Assembly: GCA_035048815.1 (NCBI GenBank)
Contig: JAUCBN010000011.1
Span: 20,042,001 to 20,106,000 of the forward strand
Direction: 5' to 3'
DNA from: Abelmoschus esculentus
Lineage: Eukaryota > Streptophyta > Magnoliopsida > Malvales > Malvaceae
DNA length: 64,000 nt
This document shows, in pieces, positions 23,569 through 33,574 of the stretch (the stretch's first letter is position 1; each line of letters opens with the position of its first letter). Position numbers and translations under genes: made by a program. The notes under the pieces are model-generated. The model saw only the letters and a list, made by a program, of their open reading frames with translations. It was not told where the DNA came from and ran no database searches.

Positions 23569-25034
23569 ATGGCCACCTACAAAAGCTTTAACCCAACAAC
23601 TGTTGAAGACCGATTCAACAGGTTATTCATTGCTCGGCAATTATGGGAGGAACAAGGGTTTCAACATTCATCAGAAGAAGATTTCGGCATCGAACACTAC
23701 TTGTTCGACAAGATAAAATATCAAGAATGAGAGATTTTCTGCCTACAACCTTCCCAGGACAATGCCGCCATCTTGCGAGAATTCTATGCGCACGGGCCAA
23801 GCAAGGACTCTCTCTTTGTCTACTACCGAGGCAGGCCTGTCAAGCTCGATGCCAATACAATCAACGAGTTCTACGGCCTTGTCCCTATCCATGATATTCA
23901 TGCCGAATTTATGAAGGATTTCACCACTCAAGACTACGAGCTGATAAAGGATAGCCTCTTCTACGACAATACCCCATGGGAGATCGGTGCCCATAAAGGT
24001 CCGTAGCAAGACAAAGTTTGAAACCTGAGGCCAAACTTTGGAATACTTTTGTAAAGAGATGCCTCAACCCAACCTCCCATAATAGCACGATGGAACAAAG
24101 GAGATTGGTTCTCATACAATCGATCATGAACAAAAGGAGCATCAATATTAGAGAAATTATTTTGCGAGAAATTCATGAATACAGTAAGAAGGATAAAGGA
24201 CCCATGTATTTCCCTTCTTTAATCACTGGTATTTGTAATGCTGCAGGTGTACCCACTATCGAGACAGATGAATTCACACCCTAAACAAAAGGATGGACCA
24301 GAGACTTCTGCCACAAGATCATGTAGATCACGCAAGCAGAACCACTCCAGGCAACTCCATAGTAGTTTACCGCCGAAACTACTGCCAGGGACAAGTACAC
24401 GGCAAACATGCCTGACACTACCCATACCACTACCGCAGCAGACCCATACCAGGAGATTCTACAAAGGATGACAGCCATGGATCTTAGGCAACAGAGATAC
24501 ATGGAGTATCAAAGAGACTTCAATAGCACACTTGCTCAAATGATGCTCCACAACTTTCCAGACCAAGGGGTGTAGTTTCTAGAATTTTCAACTAACATGT
24601 TCGTGAAAGTTGCACCCTACACAGAGACAAAACCAGCTCCAAGAGGATAAAGACCATTTTTCCACACAGGCCCTCAGCAAAAATTTCACGCTGCTGGAAC
24701 ATCTAGGACAGCAGATTATGCTGCGGCATCATCTGCCAGCAGAAGACCTTCCAAGAGGAGGGCAGTCTTCAGCACTCTCCCAAGATCCCCCATCATCATG
24801 GGCAGTCTATCAGAAGAGATAGATGCCTATGTACACCAAAGCTCAGACGCTGCCGGGCTAATAATTCACCATGCCGAGGCAGATCTAGAGAACTATGGAG
24901 GGACCAATATAATGGAGACCTAAGATGAAGAAGAAGAAGAAGAGGTGAATGCTCCTATGCAACGAGCAACACCCACAAGAGTCCAGCCACTAAGACAAGC
25001 AAAGACTCAGCCATCGCCATCACCAAGGACGTAG
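23569..25034 (+). pseudogene. Env-position ORF with 'putative plant transposon protein' domain (PF20167-like)
   Basis: Starts ATGGCC at 23569. The domain order is: N-terminal MATYKSFNP, AAILREFYAHGP, SLFVYYRGRPVKLDANTINE with FYGL, a LWNTFVKRCLNP segment, a SINIREIILREI segment, and MYFPSLITGICNAAGV; this wording fits the plant transposon domain PF20167. A glutamine-rich middle part (near 24468) and an acidic tail of six Glu (near 24930) follow, ending at TAG 25032-25034. Defects: an early stop near 23728, a frameshift near 24000, and stops after 24284 and elsewhere. It lies where Athila elements have their extra 3' ORF. I see no signal peptide or membrane segment, so I do not call it an envelope protein. 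Function unknown. Confidence 0.7.
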
Positions 25035-25164
25035 TAATCAACAGCAAGATCCAGAAAATTAATTGTGGAGTACAGCACTTTGGCGTCCTTATAATTTTTT
25101 TATGTTGCTTTTATAATTGCTTGTTTCCTTTTTATATTTTGTTGCCTACTGCTTGCCCCTAATT

Positions 25165-25203
25165 TAAGCATTGAGGACAATGCTTGGTTTGAGTTTGGGG
25201 GTG
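25165..25203 (+). other. First polypurine-like tract (A1)
   Basis: TTGAGGACAA (25171-25180) followed by GAGTTTGGGGGTG (25191-25203), about 800 bases before the 3' LTR. The same pair of words occurs again immediately before the LTR and at both matching places in A2. Confidence 0.6.
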
Positions 25204-25556
25204 TAGAGCCACTATCGAGGCAATCCACTGCCGCGCCCTTGCCATGAAAAGGGAGTTTTAAGTGATAATCTTTTTGTTTTTATGTCTACCACTTTACTTG
25301 AAATTGTTGCCCTTACTTTTGCACTGTCCATCATCAGTATTGTTTTAGGTTATTCTTTTAAGACAATAGAAATCTTTCTCCTTACTATAATTAGGTTCTG
25401 TTTTGAAGATTTAATTTTAGGATACTTAAGGAGTTTTAAGTGATAATCTTTTTGTTTTTATAAGGTTGAATTTAAAAACACTTTTGAGACTTGTTTGGCT
25501 ATAGGAATTCTTTTAATGAACTTAGGTGATAAAGACTTAGATCTTTGGAAAGGTAT

Positions 25557-25707
25557 CTAGAGGTGCCTATAACCAGCTCTAGGAAATACTCTTCTTCATG
25601 CTAGAGGTGCCCAAAATTGGCTTTAGTATGTTCAAAAGAATAGCAAAAGAAATAAGAAAATAAGAAGGAGAAAACACAATCCTTGAGGTGCCCGAAATTG
25701 GTTGAAG
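25557..25707 (+). other. Three 26-nt hairpins in the A1 3' non-coding region
   Basis: Inverted repeats at 25557-25582, 25601-25626 and 25682-25707, each exactly 26 bases. Stems: CTAGAG/CTCTAG in the first, CTAGAG/CTTTAG (one G-U pair) in the second, CTTGAG/TTGAAG (weakened) in the third. Each has GGTGCC after the left arm. The array matches A2 (33129-33285) in number, order, length and spacing. It lies between the two polypurine-like tracts. Likely a structured RNA element of the transcript; function unknown. Confidence 0.6.
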
Positions 25708-25959
25708 AAATTGTTGTTTTAAGAATAGTACACTAAATCCAAGTATATTTTTCTTGAACTTAGAGTTTATCTAAGAAGGCCCTTAATCAAACTTGTCCAC
25801 AAAAATGCACACTCACAAAACCTTATAGTTTGTCTTCTAAGTAAAACCTTAGGTAACCGAAAGGTTAAGTCTAAAGAATAGACATATTTATGGTGGAGAG
25901 AATAGATGGAAACATAAGACCAAGAAAAAATAAGGTTTGACAAATTGATGGTTTGCATT

Positions 25960-25994
25960 GCTTGAGGATAAACAATAGTTCGAGTTTGGGGGGG
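25960..25994 (+). other. Polypurine tract at the A1 3' LTR
   Basis: TTGAGGATAA (25962-25971), then GAGTTTGGGGGGGTG directly abutting TGATAAG at 25995. Position and composition fit the plus-strand DNA primer of a retroelement. Confidence 0.75.
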
Positions 25995-26495
25995 TGATAA
26001 GTGCTCAACTCACTATCACTTTCTACACTTTTTATGGGAATTAATCATCAATTATACACATACTTGGACTAATGCATATACTTAATGTGATATATTTAGG
26101 GATTATGCTATTAAAGATAATATTTACAAAAAAGGCAAGCTTTACTGTATTTTTATATCTGTACAGGAAGAAGTATTGCCGCGGTAGCAAACTAAGGCCG
26201 AGGCAGGACCTGATGATGGGGCAGCAGAGGACAAACAGCAATATGGTAGGCAAATTGAGGAGAAAAATAAGGAGAACGTTGCTGGACAAGAAGTCCAAGG
26301 ATCGGAGCAAGATAACACAAGGAAAGCCCAAAGACAAGGCCACGTAGGAAAGCTTTCTAGAAGATATAATCTTGGAAATATTTGACCTATGTACATGACT
26401 TGTTCCATACTCCAAGTTGTATTCTACTTAGGAAAGGTTTGCCCTAGGCCAAGCCTATATAAGGCATAGCCGTCCAAGGGTATGAGACACACATT
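25995..26495 (+). repeat. A1 3' LTR, truncated
   Basis: Follows the 5' LTR from TGATAAGTGC to about CGTCCAAGGG near 26485-26495, including the TATA box. The remaining ~800 bases are missing and the next sequence is an inverted G1 LTR piece. The breakpoint therefore lies between A1 and the foldback. Confidence 0.8.
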
Positions 26496-26504
26496 AGACA
26501 CAAA

Positions 26505-26660
26505 TTGATGAAATTGGTTTAATATGGGTTGCATTACAATGTGTTTTTATACTTGTTTTTATTCAGTCACTAAGCTTATGCTTACCCTCTCATTTTCCTT
26601 GCAATGCAGCGTAAATTTTCCTTGCAATGCAGTATAAATTAAACCAATTTCATCAATTTA
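26505..26660. repeat. Foldback of G1 LTR sequence
   Basis: 26509-26618 is the reverse complement of the G1 LTR segment matching 15951-16060, and from about 26620 the same LTR is read forward (matching ~16028 onward). This gives arms AATTGATGAAATTGGTTTAA (from 26511) and, reversed, near 26638-26658, around a loop of roughly 105 bases. The word TTTTCCTTGCAATGCAG occurs twice at the turn (about 26602 and 26622). Confidence 0.7.
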
Positions 26661-26945
26661 AAAACATATCATGCTCTTTATAAAAGAAAACAAACATGAC
26701 TAAAAATGCTACTTTTAAAACTCAGTTAGTGCCATCAAACAATAGCTAACAATGTCATCATTAAATTTTAGTAAAATCCATTTTGAAATCGTGTGCTTTG
26801 AAAGCTAAAACACAAGTCTTACATGCTACTCACATAGCAATGCTTAAACATGCATCTCAATGCAGAAAGCTCAAGATTTACATGCTAACAACATATCAAT
26901 GCACAAATCACCTGCATACTAATGCACAAAACCACGCATACATAA
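26636..26945 (-). repeat. G1-type LTR, segment 1 of 3
   Basis: Matches the G1 right LTR from about 16040 to 16355 (for example ATGCTCTTTATAAAAGAAAA, and the repeated ACATGCATCTCAATGCA). Interrupted at 26946 by a solo LTR; its last five bases CATAA are the target duplication. Continues at 28664 and 45341. Confidence 0.8.
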
Positions 26946-28663
26946 TGTCGCGACCGTTTGAAAAACAAAAAGTGTGAAAAATAAATAGCCTGGCGAGTGA
27001 ATTTTGGAAAATCAATTTAATTGCTTTTTAATATGAAAAACCAAATTTTATTGAAAACATTTGAATTTTAAAATTAATTTGGAGTCGCCACCGGCCACTT
27101 TGGTAGGCCAGACACCATAAAATAAACCAGAGATTCGTTTTAAAAATATTTGGGTTCGGGAGTCGGTTACGCGTAAGGACGACCCTTACGAGCGCCCGAA
27201 AATCGGTATCTTTTAATTACACGTGGCATTTTGGTATCTCGAATAAAAATATTAATTTAATCCGTTATTGACAAATAAATATCGTTCGAATAAGAATATC
27301 CTTTTGGATAAGAAAATACATTTCTTTTAAATACGAGCTTAATAAGACGTCCTCTAGATAGGAAACCTTAACTCGTATTTAAAGAAATATAAGTTCTGCC
27401 CCAAAAGGTTTTAAAATGCATGATCAATTATTATCTTATCGATTTTAAATTCTAACCTAAAAAGGCTCCATCAATTTAAATATTTAAATCCTATTAAATT
27501 ATTAATTTCACCGGGTGTATTATGATAACATCCGAATGCACGGACACTACCATTTCGACACCAAACAAAATTAATAATTCTCTTGGTGCTACTAATCTTT
27601 TACCTAATTAATTTTATTAAATTCTAACCTTAAATTATTTATCATTTTCTACGTTTCGATGACGCGCCAAATACGATACCGAAGTACACTCTTGGCCAAC
27701 ATAGTGTCATTTCATAATACTGACCACTTAGTATATCCAAGGTATAAGATTAGAACACCATCGTTACTAAATTATCTCCCTATTTAATTAATTATTTAAT
27801 TAAAGTGACTAATCCTAAAAGGCTCTAATTTAATTATCTAGGTGAATTAGATTATATCTTAGACAATATACTATATGGAATTAAAAGCATGCATATGAAA
27901 TAAATAAAAGCATTAAATCTAAAAAAAATTATTTTAAAGTATGAAGTTCAAATTATAATATGTCGGTGTTTTAATAAAAAAACAAATATAAGTTTAAGAT
28001 TAGAATTTACCTTCGGGAATTGATTCCAACAACCTCCAGTGACGTTCCGATCATTTTCTCTTCGCATGCCTCATTTTCTCTTCGGGTGAAGATAATCTCA
28101 TGCGAACAAAATCAGATTTCCACAAATTCTCCTTCTCTAATGCAAAACCCGTGAATCATTAGGTTTCTATGTCTCTAATCTTGTAATTGCATGAACCAAT
28201 CATTACTTCTTCATTTCTCATCATTGCATCATCATTGCTATAATCATGAACCAATCATCATGCTGCAATCATTGTTCTAATCATTGCATCTCATTACTAT
28301 AATCATGAACCAACCATCATGCTGCAATCAATGTTCTCATCATTGCATCCTAATGACCCAAAGTTATATCCTCCATCCTTGATGCCGCCTCCTGTGTAGT
28401 TTTTCTCTTAACTCCATGCCTCCTTCCACCGCTTTAGTTTGTTTTGTTTTTTCCCCCTGGAAACCGATGGAAACCCCTCATAACCAAAACCATTTTCAAC
28501 CGCCTCCCAACCGAGCCTTATCCATTTATAATATATTTTATTTTTATTATTTTTAGTATATTTTGAGTTTTATTTATTTATGATATTATTTATTCATTAT
28601 ATATATAATATTTACTCAGGCCTTATTCATTATTGAGTACTCGGACGAAATTCGGGTATTACA
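26946..28663. mobile_element. Gypsy-type solo LTR with CATAA target duplication
   Basis: TGTCGCGACCG to CGGGTATTACA, 1718 bases, flanked by perfect CATAA (26941-26945 and 28664-28668). Removing it rejoins a continuous G1 LTR. It carries the GTCGCCACCGGCCACTTTGG core typical of a plant gypsy LTR family, related to the decayed copy at 1331. No internal coding region, primer site or second LTR exists, so it is a solo LTR left by LTR-LTR recombination. Orientation cannot be set from the sequence alone. Confidence 0.9.
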
Positions 28664-28813
28664 CATAATACTATATGTACTCAAGTAAAAACCATGACAC
28701 CTGCCTTCGAAAAGTATAAACATATATTGGTGCTAGTGATCCTATTTGTACCACTCCAAATCGTTATGATAAATGGGCAACCGCATGTTAGTACCACTCT
28801 AGAGCATGCGCAT
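28664..28813 (-). repeat. G1-type LTR, segment 2 of 3
   Basis: Matches G1 right LTR about 16360-16513 (ATATTGGTGCTAGTGATCC, then GAGCATGCGCAT). Ends in CGCAT (28809-28813), the target duplication of the Athila solo LTR A3. Confidence 0.85.
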
Positions 28814-29261
28814 TGATGCGTACTAGATATGCACAATTTTAGTGCAAGTGAACACGTCGTCAAGTAATAAAGTGATGAGTATCAAGTATCGTCTCCTCAG
28901 GGATTGGTATACTTAATATGCTTCCTTTGACCTTCTTGCTCTATAAAAGAAAACATAAGTGAATTGGATTGTGATTTATCTAAATAATAAAAACTAAATA
29001 AAGATAAAATAAGATAAGGAAGATGGTCAGGATCCAGTTTTGTTGTATAGTGGATTTGATCAACTTGTTCTTGTCCAATGCAATTGTACAACACTGCCTC
29101 GATAGGACTACAGATTACTACCTCGACAGTGGTGTCACTCGTCTACCGCGGCAATCTCTTACTCTTGGGAAGACTTAACCAAAGTTCGACAAAGTGTCCT
29201 TTAATGATTTCGCTTATCTCTAAGTCGAAATACAGTTCATGACCAGTCCTTGATGATACCT

Positions 29262-30606
29262 TGATGAGTGCCTAAAAGGTAGTTATTTACTACCCTTCTC
29301 ATGGTACTTTATGCATCTATTATACACCAACTTGAACTGAAATATGGAATCTTTGAGCAAATATTGGATATTCCGTTAATCACTACTTACAAAGTCAATA
29401 TTTATAAAGAATGCAGACATTATTACATATTTTGTACATGTAGGAATATTCAGGGCCGAGGCAGCAGTGTAGCAGTGTTGAGGCAGAGGCAGAGGACAAG
29501 GTTGCGGCAGCATCCAGAGTGGCAACACCAGCATTGGAGGCGCAATGAAAGACAAAAATATAGAGAACATTCTGGAAGATGCAGCGCACCAATTGGACCA
29601 GGCTAGCGCACTAAAAGCCCAAGTCAAAGATCAAACGGGAAAACCCTTCTAGAAGGCGACAAATTGGAAATATCAGATCTTATGTAGAAGACTTGTTCCT
29701 TACTCCAAGTTAGAGTCTATTTAGGAAAGGTTTGCCCTAGATTAAGACTATATATACCCTAGCCGACCACATTGTTTAAAGAGCCGATTTTAGAGAAACC
29801 CTTCTCCCTAAGAATTGTAACTATCGACATTATGTTCTAAATTTCTTAGGGATAGGTGAAGGTTGTAGATATTAGTGAGAGAAGATTGTTTCTTGTTTCT
29901 TTATTCTAATACAATAATAATATCAAAGTTTGCTTATCCTATTGCCATTCCTTGTTCTTGCATTCAAGCCCGAGAGAGAAGTTTGTAAGTAATATATTTA
30001 TCTAGCATCGAGAGGTGTAGATTCACGAAAGGGATAAGTACGGTGTTGTAGACACTAACTCGGCCTAGAGATAGGTTAAGAGTTTCACCAGCTAAAAGAA
30101 GTATTGGATTGGTTGGTGGTTATTGTTGATTTACGCCGAGAGATATCATCAAGGACCAGTCATCAACAACGCTCTGACTTAGAGATAAGTGGACTCAACT
30201 ACGGAAACTTTGTAGAACTTCGATGCCTCTGCCCAAGAGCAAGAGATTGTCGCGGCAGAGAACACTAATGCTGTCGAGGCTGTATCTGTAGTACTGTCGA
30301 AACAGTGTTGTGTAATTGTATTGGACAAGAAGAAGATCAACTGAATCCACTAATTGACGCAGTTGGATCCTACCTACTTTTTCTATATCGTTCTCAACCT
30401 TTTATTTTATGTTTTTTTATTTAATTATTTAGTTAGTTAAAAAATCCACTAATCTGTGTTTTTACTTTATCTTTCGGGAGCAAGGAAACAATGAGAGACA
30501 TATTAAGTATATCAATTCCTGTGGAGACGATACACGATATACTTATCAATTTATTACTTGGTGACGTGTACACTTGCACTCAATTGCGCTTTTATTACAC
30601 GCATCA
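29262..30606 (+). repeat. A2 5' LTR
   Basis: TGATGAGTGCC to TTACACGCATCA. It differs from the A1 LTR in its first part but shares the later part, including CTGCCGCGGCAG-like palindromes (29455-29520, 30245-30310) and the CATCA end. Minus-strand frames at 29376-29627 and 29395-29592 are shadows of a GC-rich LTR block. Confidence 0.9.
29748..29757 (+). promoter_or_regulatory. TATA box of A2 5' LTR
   Basis: CTATATATAC, at the position matching the A1 TATA box. The 3' LTR has CTATATACAC (about 34053). Confidence 0.55.
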
Positions 30607-30612
30607 AGTTTT

Positions 30613-30630
30613 TGGCGCCGTTGCCGGGGA
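30613..30630 (+). other. Primer binding site, tRNA-Asp type (A2)
   Basis: TGGCGCCGTTGCCGGGGA, complementary over all 18 bases to the 3' end of plant tRNA-Asp, six bases after the LTR. This is the standard Athila site and is undamaged. Confidence 0.92.
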
Positions 30631-30732
30631 TTGACAACTAAATTTTATCTTATTTAAATTTCTTACCTTCTTTATTTATTATTTTTACTAACATATTTTC
30701 TTTTTTCTTTTTCTTAAAAAAAAGTTTTATAG

Positions 30733-31860
30733 GTGTGTTTCAAGTTGAGGGTCAAAATGCAAGGAGAAAGAAGCAAATCTATTCGGGAGTTGATGTTAGA
30801 AGATATGAATCGAACCAATCAAGTATTTCCTAGATTAATTGATGATTATTTATGCCAACCAAGAGCAACCCAACAAGTTTATGCTTGGGTAAATTTTTGT
30901 TTCTATTGCAGAGATGATCATTTAGTTAGCAATTGCCCATACAGTACTGGAACCTATGACCACAGAGAGGACCATAGATGGAACCAACAACAAAACCCTT
31001 CATGATATGATCAAAACGCTCAATTTTTTTATCATGATAATTTTGTTGATGTTACAGATATGCCATGGCAATATAATTCTTCTCAAGAGTATCCAAATTC
31101 ACTTGAGGAAACATTGAAAGCATCAATGGCTAGAATTTAAGAATTTATGACAGAGCAATCAAGGTTCATGGATGCATATATAGCTAGATTAGATGCACCC
31201 TTGAGGGATTCGGAAAATCAATTGCATGTCAGGGATAACATAACCCAACAATCAATCCTTGGGGATACTGAAATCCCAACACTAGAGGACAAAGAGGAAA
31301 TTCCGGAACCTCTGAGTCCAGAACATGTTGATGAGAAAGACTTTCAAACAGTGGATGAGTCTGTCGAGAGTCCTAACGCGACAGTAGAGAAGCCTGAACA
31401 GGGCAATGTCACGATATCATTCAACGAGGCCGATGAGAGTAATGCTCTAGAAAATTTTGAGGAGTCTGATTCCCAGGATATTACGGCAGCAATGATGCTA
31501 AAAAAGGAAGGTGAGGATTACTCTCACTCACAACTGTCGGGGCAGTTACACGAAGACATGTTCGACCAACAAGATGGCAATGTCGTGATAATGGAAAATG
31601 AGATGGCACTGAATGAACCTTTTGAATTCTTTAAAAACTTATCTCTTCCATTGCAGGTATATTTCGAGGAGTCAACGTTACAAGATTTGAAGCCATCACA
31701 AATAGGATTTGATTGTTTGGAAAATAATATTTCTATGGTAACTCCATATAATATTAGTTCCAAGCAAAAGTCTCTACTAATGGAGATTACTGAGAAACAT
31801 AAGAAACAATGTGGGTTGTTCTTGAAGACTTCAAGAAAGATTGGTCTTTACTTGACTTAA
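30733..31860 (+). pseudogene. A2 zinc-knuckle ORF, near-intact (two nonsense codons)
   Basis: One frame of about 375 codons is interrupted only by TGA near 31003 and TAA near 31138. The N-terminal part has a knuckle CFYCRDDHLVSNC (CX2CX3HX4C, one residue shorter than the usual CX2CX4HX4C; near 30898-30936). A long acidic, Glu/Asp/Ser-rich linker follows (about 31240-31640). The C-terminal part (ITEKHKKQCGL) resembles the segment just before RT in Athila polyproteins. There is no capsid-like domain and no protease. It looks like a gag fragment fused, through deletion, to the RT leader. Function, if any, unknown; a protein for RNA binding in trans is only a guess. Confidence 0.55.
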
Positions 31861-32232
31861 ACCGAATTTTGGCAAAAGATTGCCACGGCCATTGGCTATC
31901 ACAGCAATTGCCACAACAACGAAGGCTATATCCAACTATGATGGAAGTTAATGACAATAAGGTAATTAAGTGGTTGGATGTTGATATAATTTTTTTCTAA
32001 CAATTTATTTTTGCCTCCAGAAACAATATCAAGATGGAGGACATGCATGGATTACAAGAGAAAACGAAAGAAAGATACCTCCACCATGATAATACAAAGG
32101 GGACTATCCGTATTCATTATGGACCAATCCTTTTTGGGCAGAATTGTCACTCGATGGAGGGTGCAGATGGACTATAAGAAATATCAGAAACGACCCTCCA
32201 TAAGTTTTCTTTATATTCTTATTTTATATTAA
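31861..32232 (+). pseudogene. A2 reverse transcriptase N-terminal scrap
   Basis: An overlapping frame starting upstream at 31809 reads LPQQRRLYPTMMEVNDNKVI and KWLDVDIIF, matching the Athila RT entry (QRRLNPxMMEVV..., LLDAGIIY). After a stop, another frame (32011-32232) has RWRTCMDYK and, about 120 bases later, RWRVQMDYK. The family has one such W-R-x-C-x-D-Y motif, so a short duplication is likely. Nothing from the catalytic YxDD block onward remains. Confidence 0.6.
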
Positions 32233-32339
32233 TTTTCTCTTTTATTTTATTTGGTATTTTTATGAATTCTTTTAATTATGGTATTTAGGAATAAATATCT
32301 TCTAATTATTTGAATGATTCTTGATTTTTATCTTTTTAG

Positions 32340-32700
32340 GTTAGGACAATAAAGCAGGAATAACAGAGAAGTAGTTCACAGTAGGAAGTCTACTGCCGTG
32401 ACAGTGCATAGTGTCAGAGCCGCAGCAGTCCCAATGGGCAGAATAGGGTAACAGTTAGTCTGTCGAGATTCTTGCCGCGACAATAAATGCAAACGGAAGT
32501 AAAGACCAAACGGCTAGTAGTTCAAACGGTTACATAGCCAAGGCCTATATAAGCACTTTCTTTCTCTTGAACTATTCACTCTTGCATTCTTGTTTCTTTA
32601 GAATTGTTTATTGAATCTCTCCCTTGTTATATTCGTTACAATCTCAAAACTCTCTTATTTTTCTCAAAATCTTTCCAAGAAACTCTCCCTTTACTATCTT
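32340..32700 (+). promoter_or_regulatory. Internal TATA and leader block (A2)
   Basis: Homologous to 23220-23568 in A1: GGCCTATATAAGC (TATA at 32546-32552), CTTTCTTTCTCTTG, CTATTCACTCTTGCATTC, up to CCAAGAAACTCTCC. In A2 the ORF that follows in A1 is gone and the block runs into polypurine-like tract 1. Confidence 0.5.
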
Positions 32701-32734
32701 CACTTGTTTTATTAATTTTATCTGCTGTGTGATT

Positions 32735-32774
32735 TGAGCATTGAGGACAATGCTCGGTTTGAGTTTGGGGGTAT
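32735..32774 (+). other. First polypurine-like tract (A2)
   Basis: TTGAGGACAA (32741-32750), then GAGTTTGGGGGTATT (32761-32775), about 800 bases before the 3' LTR, as in A1. Confidence 0.6.
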
Positions 32775-33128
32775 TGTAGGTGCAGAAGCACTGCTGAGGC
32801 AATCCACTGCCGTGGAATTACCATGAAAAAAAGGGAGTAATTTTTTCTGAATTTTTTGCAATATTCTCTTTTCTTGAATTACTGTTTTTAATCTTGCACT
32901 GCTCTACATCAGCTTTGCTTTAGTTTACTCCTTTAAGGCTATAGAAAATTTTCTCCTTACCGTGGCCAAGTTCTGTTTTGAAGGGATAACCATAGAATAC
33001 TCATGGAATAAAACTTAGAAGTTTGTTTTAGGGTTAGAAAGAAAATAAACACTTTTTGGACTTGTTTGATTTAGGAGTTCTTTTAATAAACTTAGGTGAT
33101 AAAGACTTAGAACCTTTTGGAAAAATAA

Positions 33129-33285
33129 CTAGAGGTGCCTATCACTGGCTCTAGTTTTGCTCTCCTTCATGCTAGAGGTGCCCAAAATTGGCTCTAGTAT
33201 GCTAAATAGGCGGTAAAAAAAAGTAAATATAAAAAAAGAAGAAAATAGAAAACGCATATCTTGAGGTGCCCAAAATTGGCTCAAG
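33129..33285 (+). other. Three 26-nt hairpins in the A2 3' non-coding region
   Basis: Inverted repeats at 33129-33154, 33172-33197 and 33260-33285. Stems are CTAGAG/CTCTAG in the first two and CTTGAG/CTCAAG in the third, all fully paired; the third differs from the others by a compensated A-T to T-A change. Hairpins 2 and 3 share GGTGCCCAAAATTGGC between the arms. Same layout as A1. Confidence 0.65.
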
Positions 33286-33539
33286 ATTTGTTGTTTTAAG
33301 GAGACAGCTTTAGTCCAAAGTCTATTTGTCTTGAACATAGAGTTTATCTAAGAAAGCCTTGAATCAACCTTGTCCATAAAACACACACACTCACCTAGCC
33401 TATAGCTTGTTTCTTAGTAAAAGTCCTTGGATAAACTAGTGGTTAAAACGGAGAAATAGACATGACCATGGTGGGGAGAATATATGGAAAAGTAAGACCA
33501 AAGGGGAGTAAGGTTCGACAATTTGATGTCTTGCATTGC

Positions 33540-33574
33540 TTGAGGACAAGCAATAGTTCGAGCTTGGGGGTATT
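33540..33574 (+). other. Polypurine tract at the A2 3' LTR
   Basis: TTGAGGACAA (33540-33549), then AGCTTGGGGGTATT abutting the LTR start TGATGAG at 33575. Confidence 0.75.

Larger units (their letters stand above)
19021..26495 (+). mobile_element. A1: Athila-type Ty3/gypsy element, pol-deleted, 3' LTR truncated
   Basis: Order: 5' LTR (19021-20340), tRNA-Asp primer site, gag, protease, a short integrase tail, an internal TATA/leader block, an env-position ORF with an acidic end, polypurine-like tract 1, three hairpins, polypurine tract 2, and 3' LTR (25995 to about 26495). RT, RNase H and most of integrase are missing between 22902 and 22905, so the element could not move without help. The missing 3' LTR end prevents a target-duplication test. 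Athila assignment rests on primer site, protease wording (LCDLGANINLMP) and the 3' ORF. Confidence 0.85.

Noticed and set aside
23569..25034. Calling the A1 3' ORF a viral envelope gene
   Set aside because: Only its position suggests this. No signal peptide, membrane segment or fusion-type feature is visible.
29376..29627. Minus-strand frames with Cys/Pro/Leu-rich translation, repeated at 33640-33930, 19168-19422 and 26142-26408
   Set aside because: They are the reverse strand of GC-rich Athila LTR blocks that hold the palindrome motifs; no domain and no consistent start.
30613..30630. tRNA-like sequence
   Set aside because: It is an 18-base complement to a tRNA 3' end next to an LTR, i.e. 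a primer site. No tRNA cloverleaf was seen in the window.
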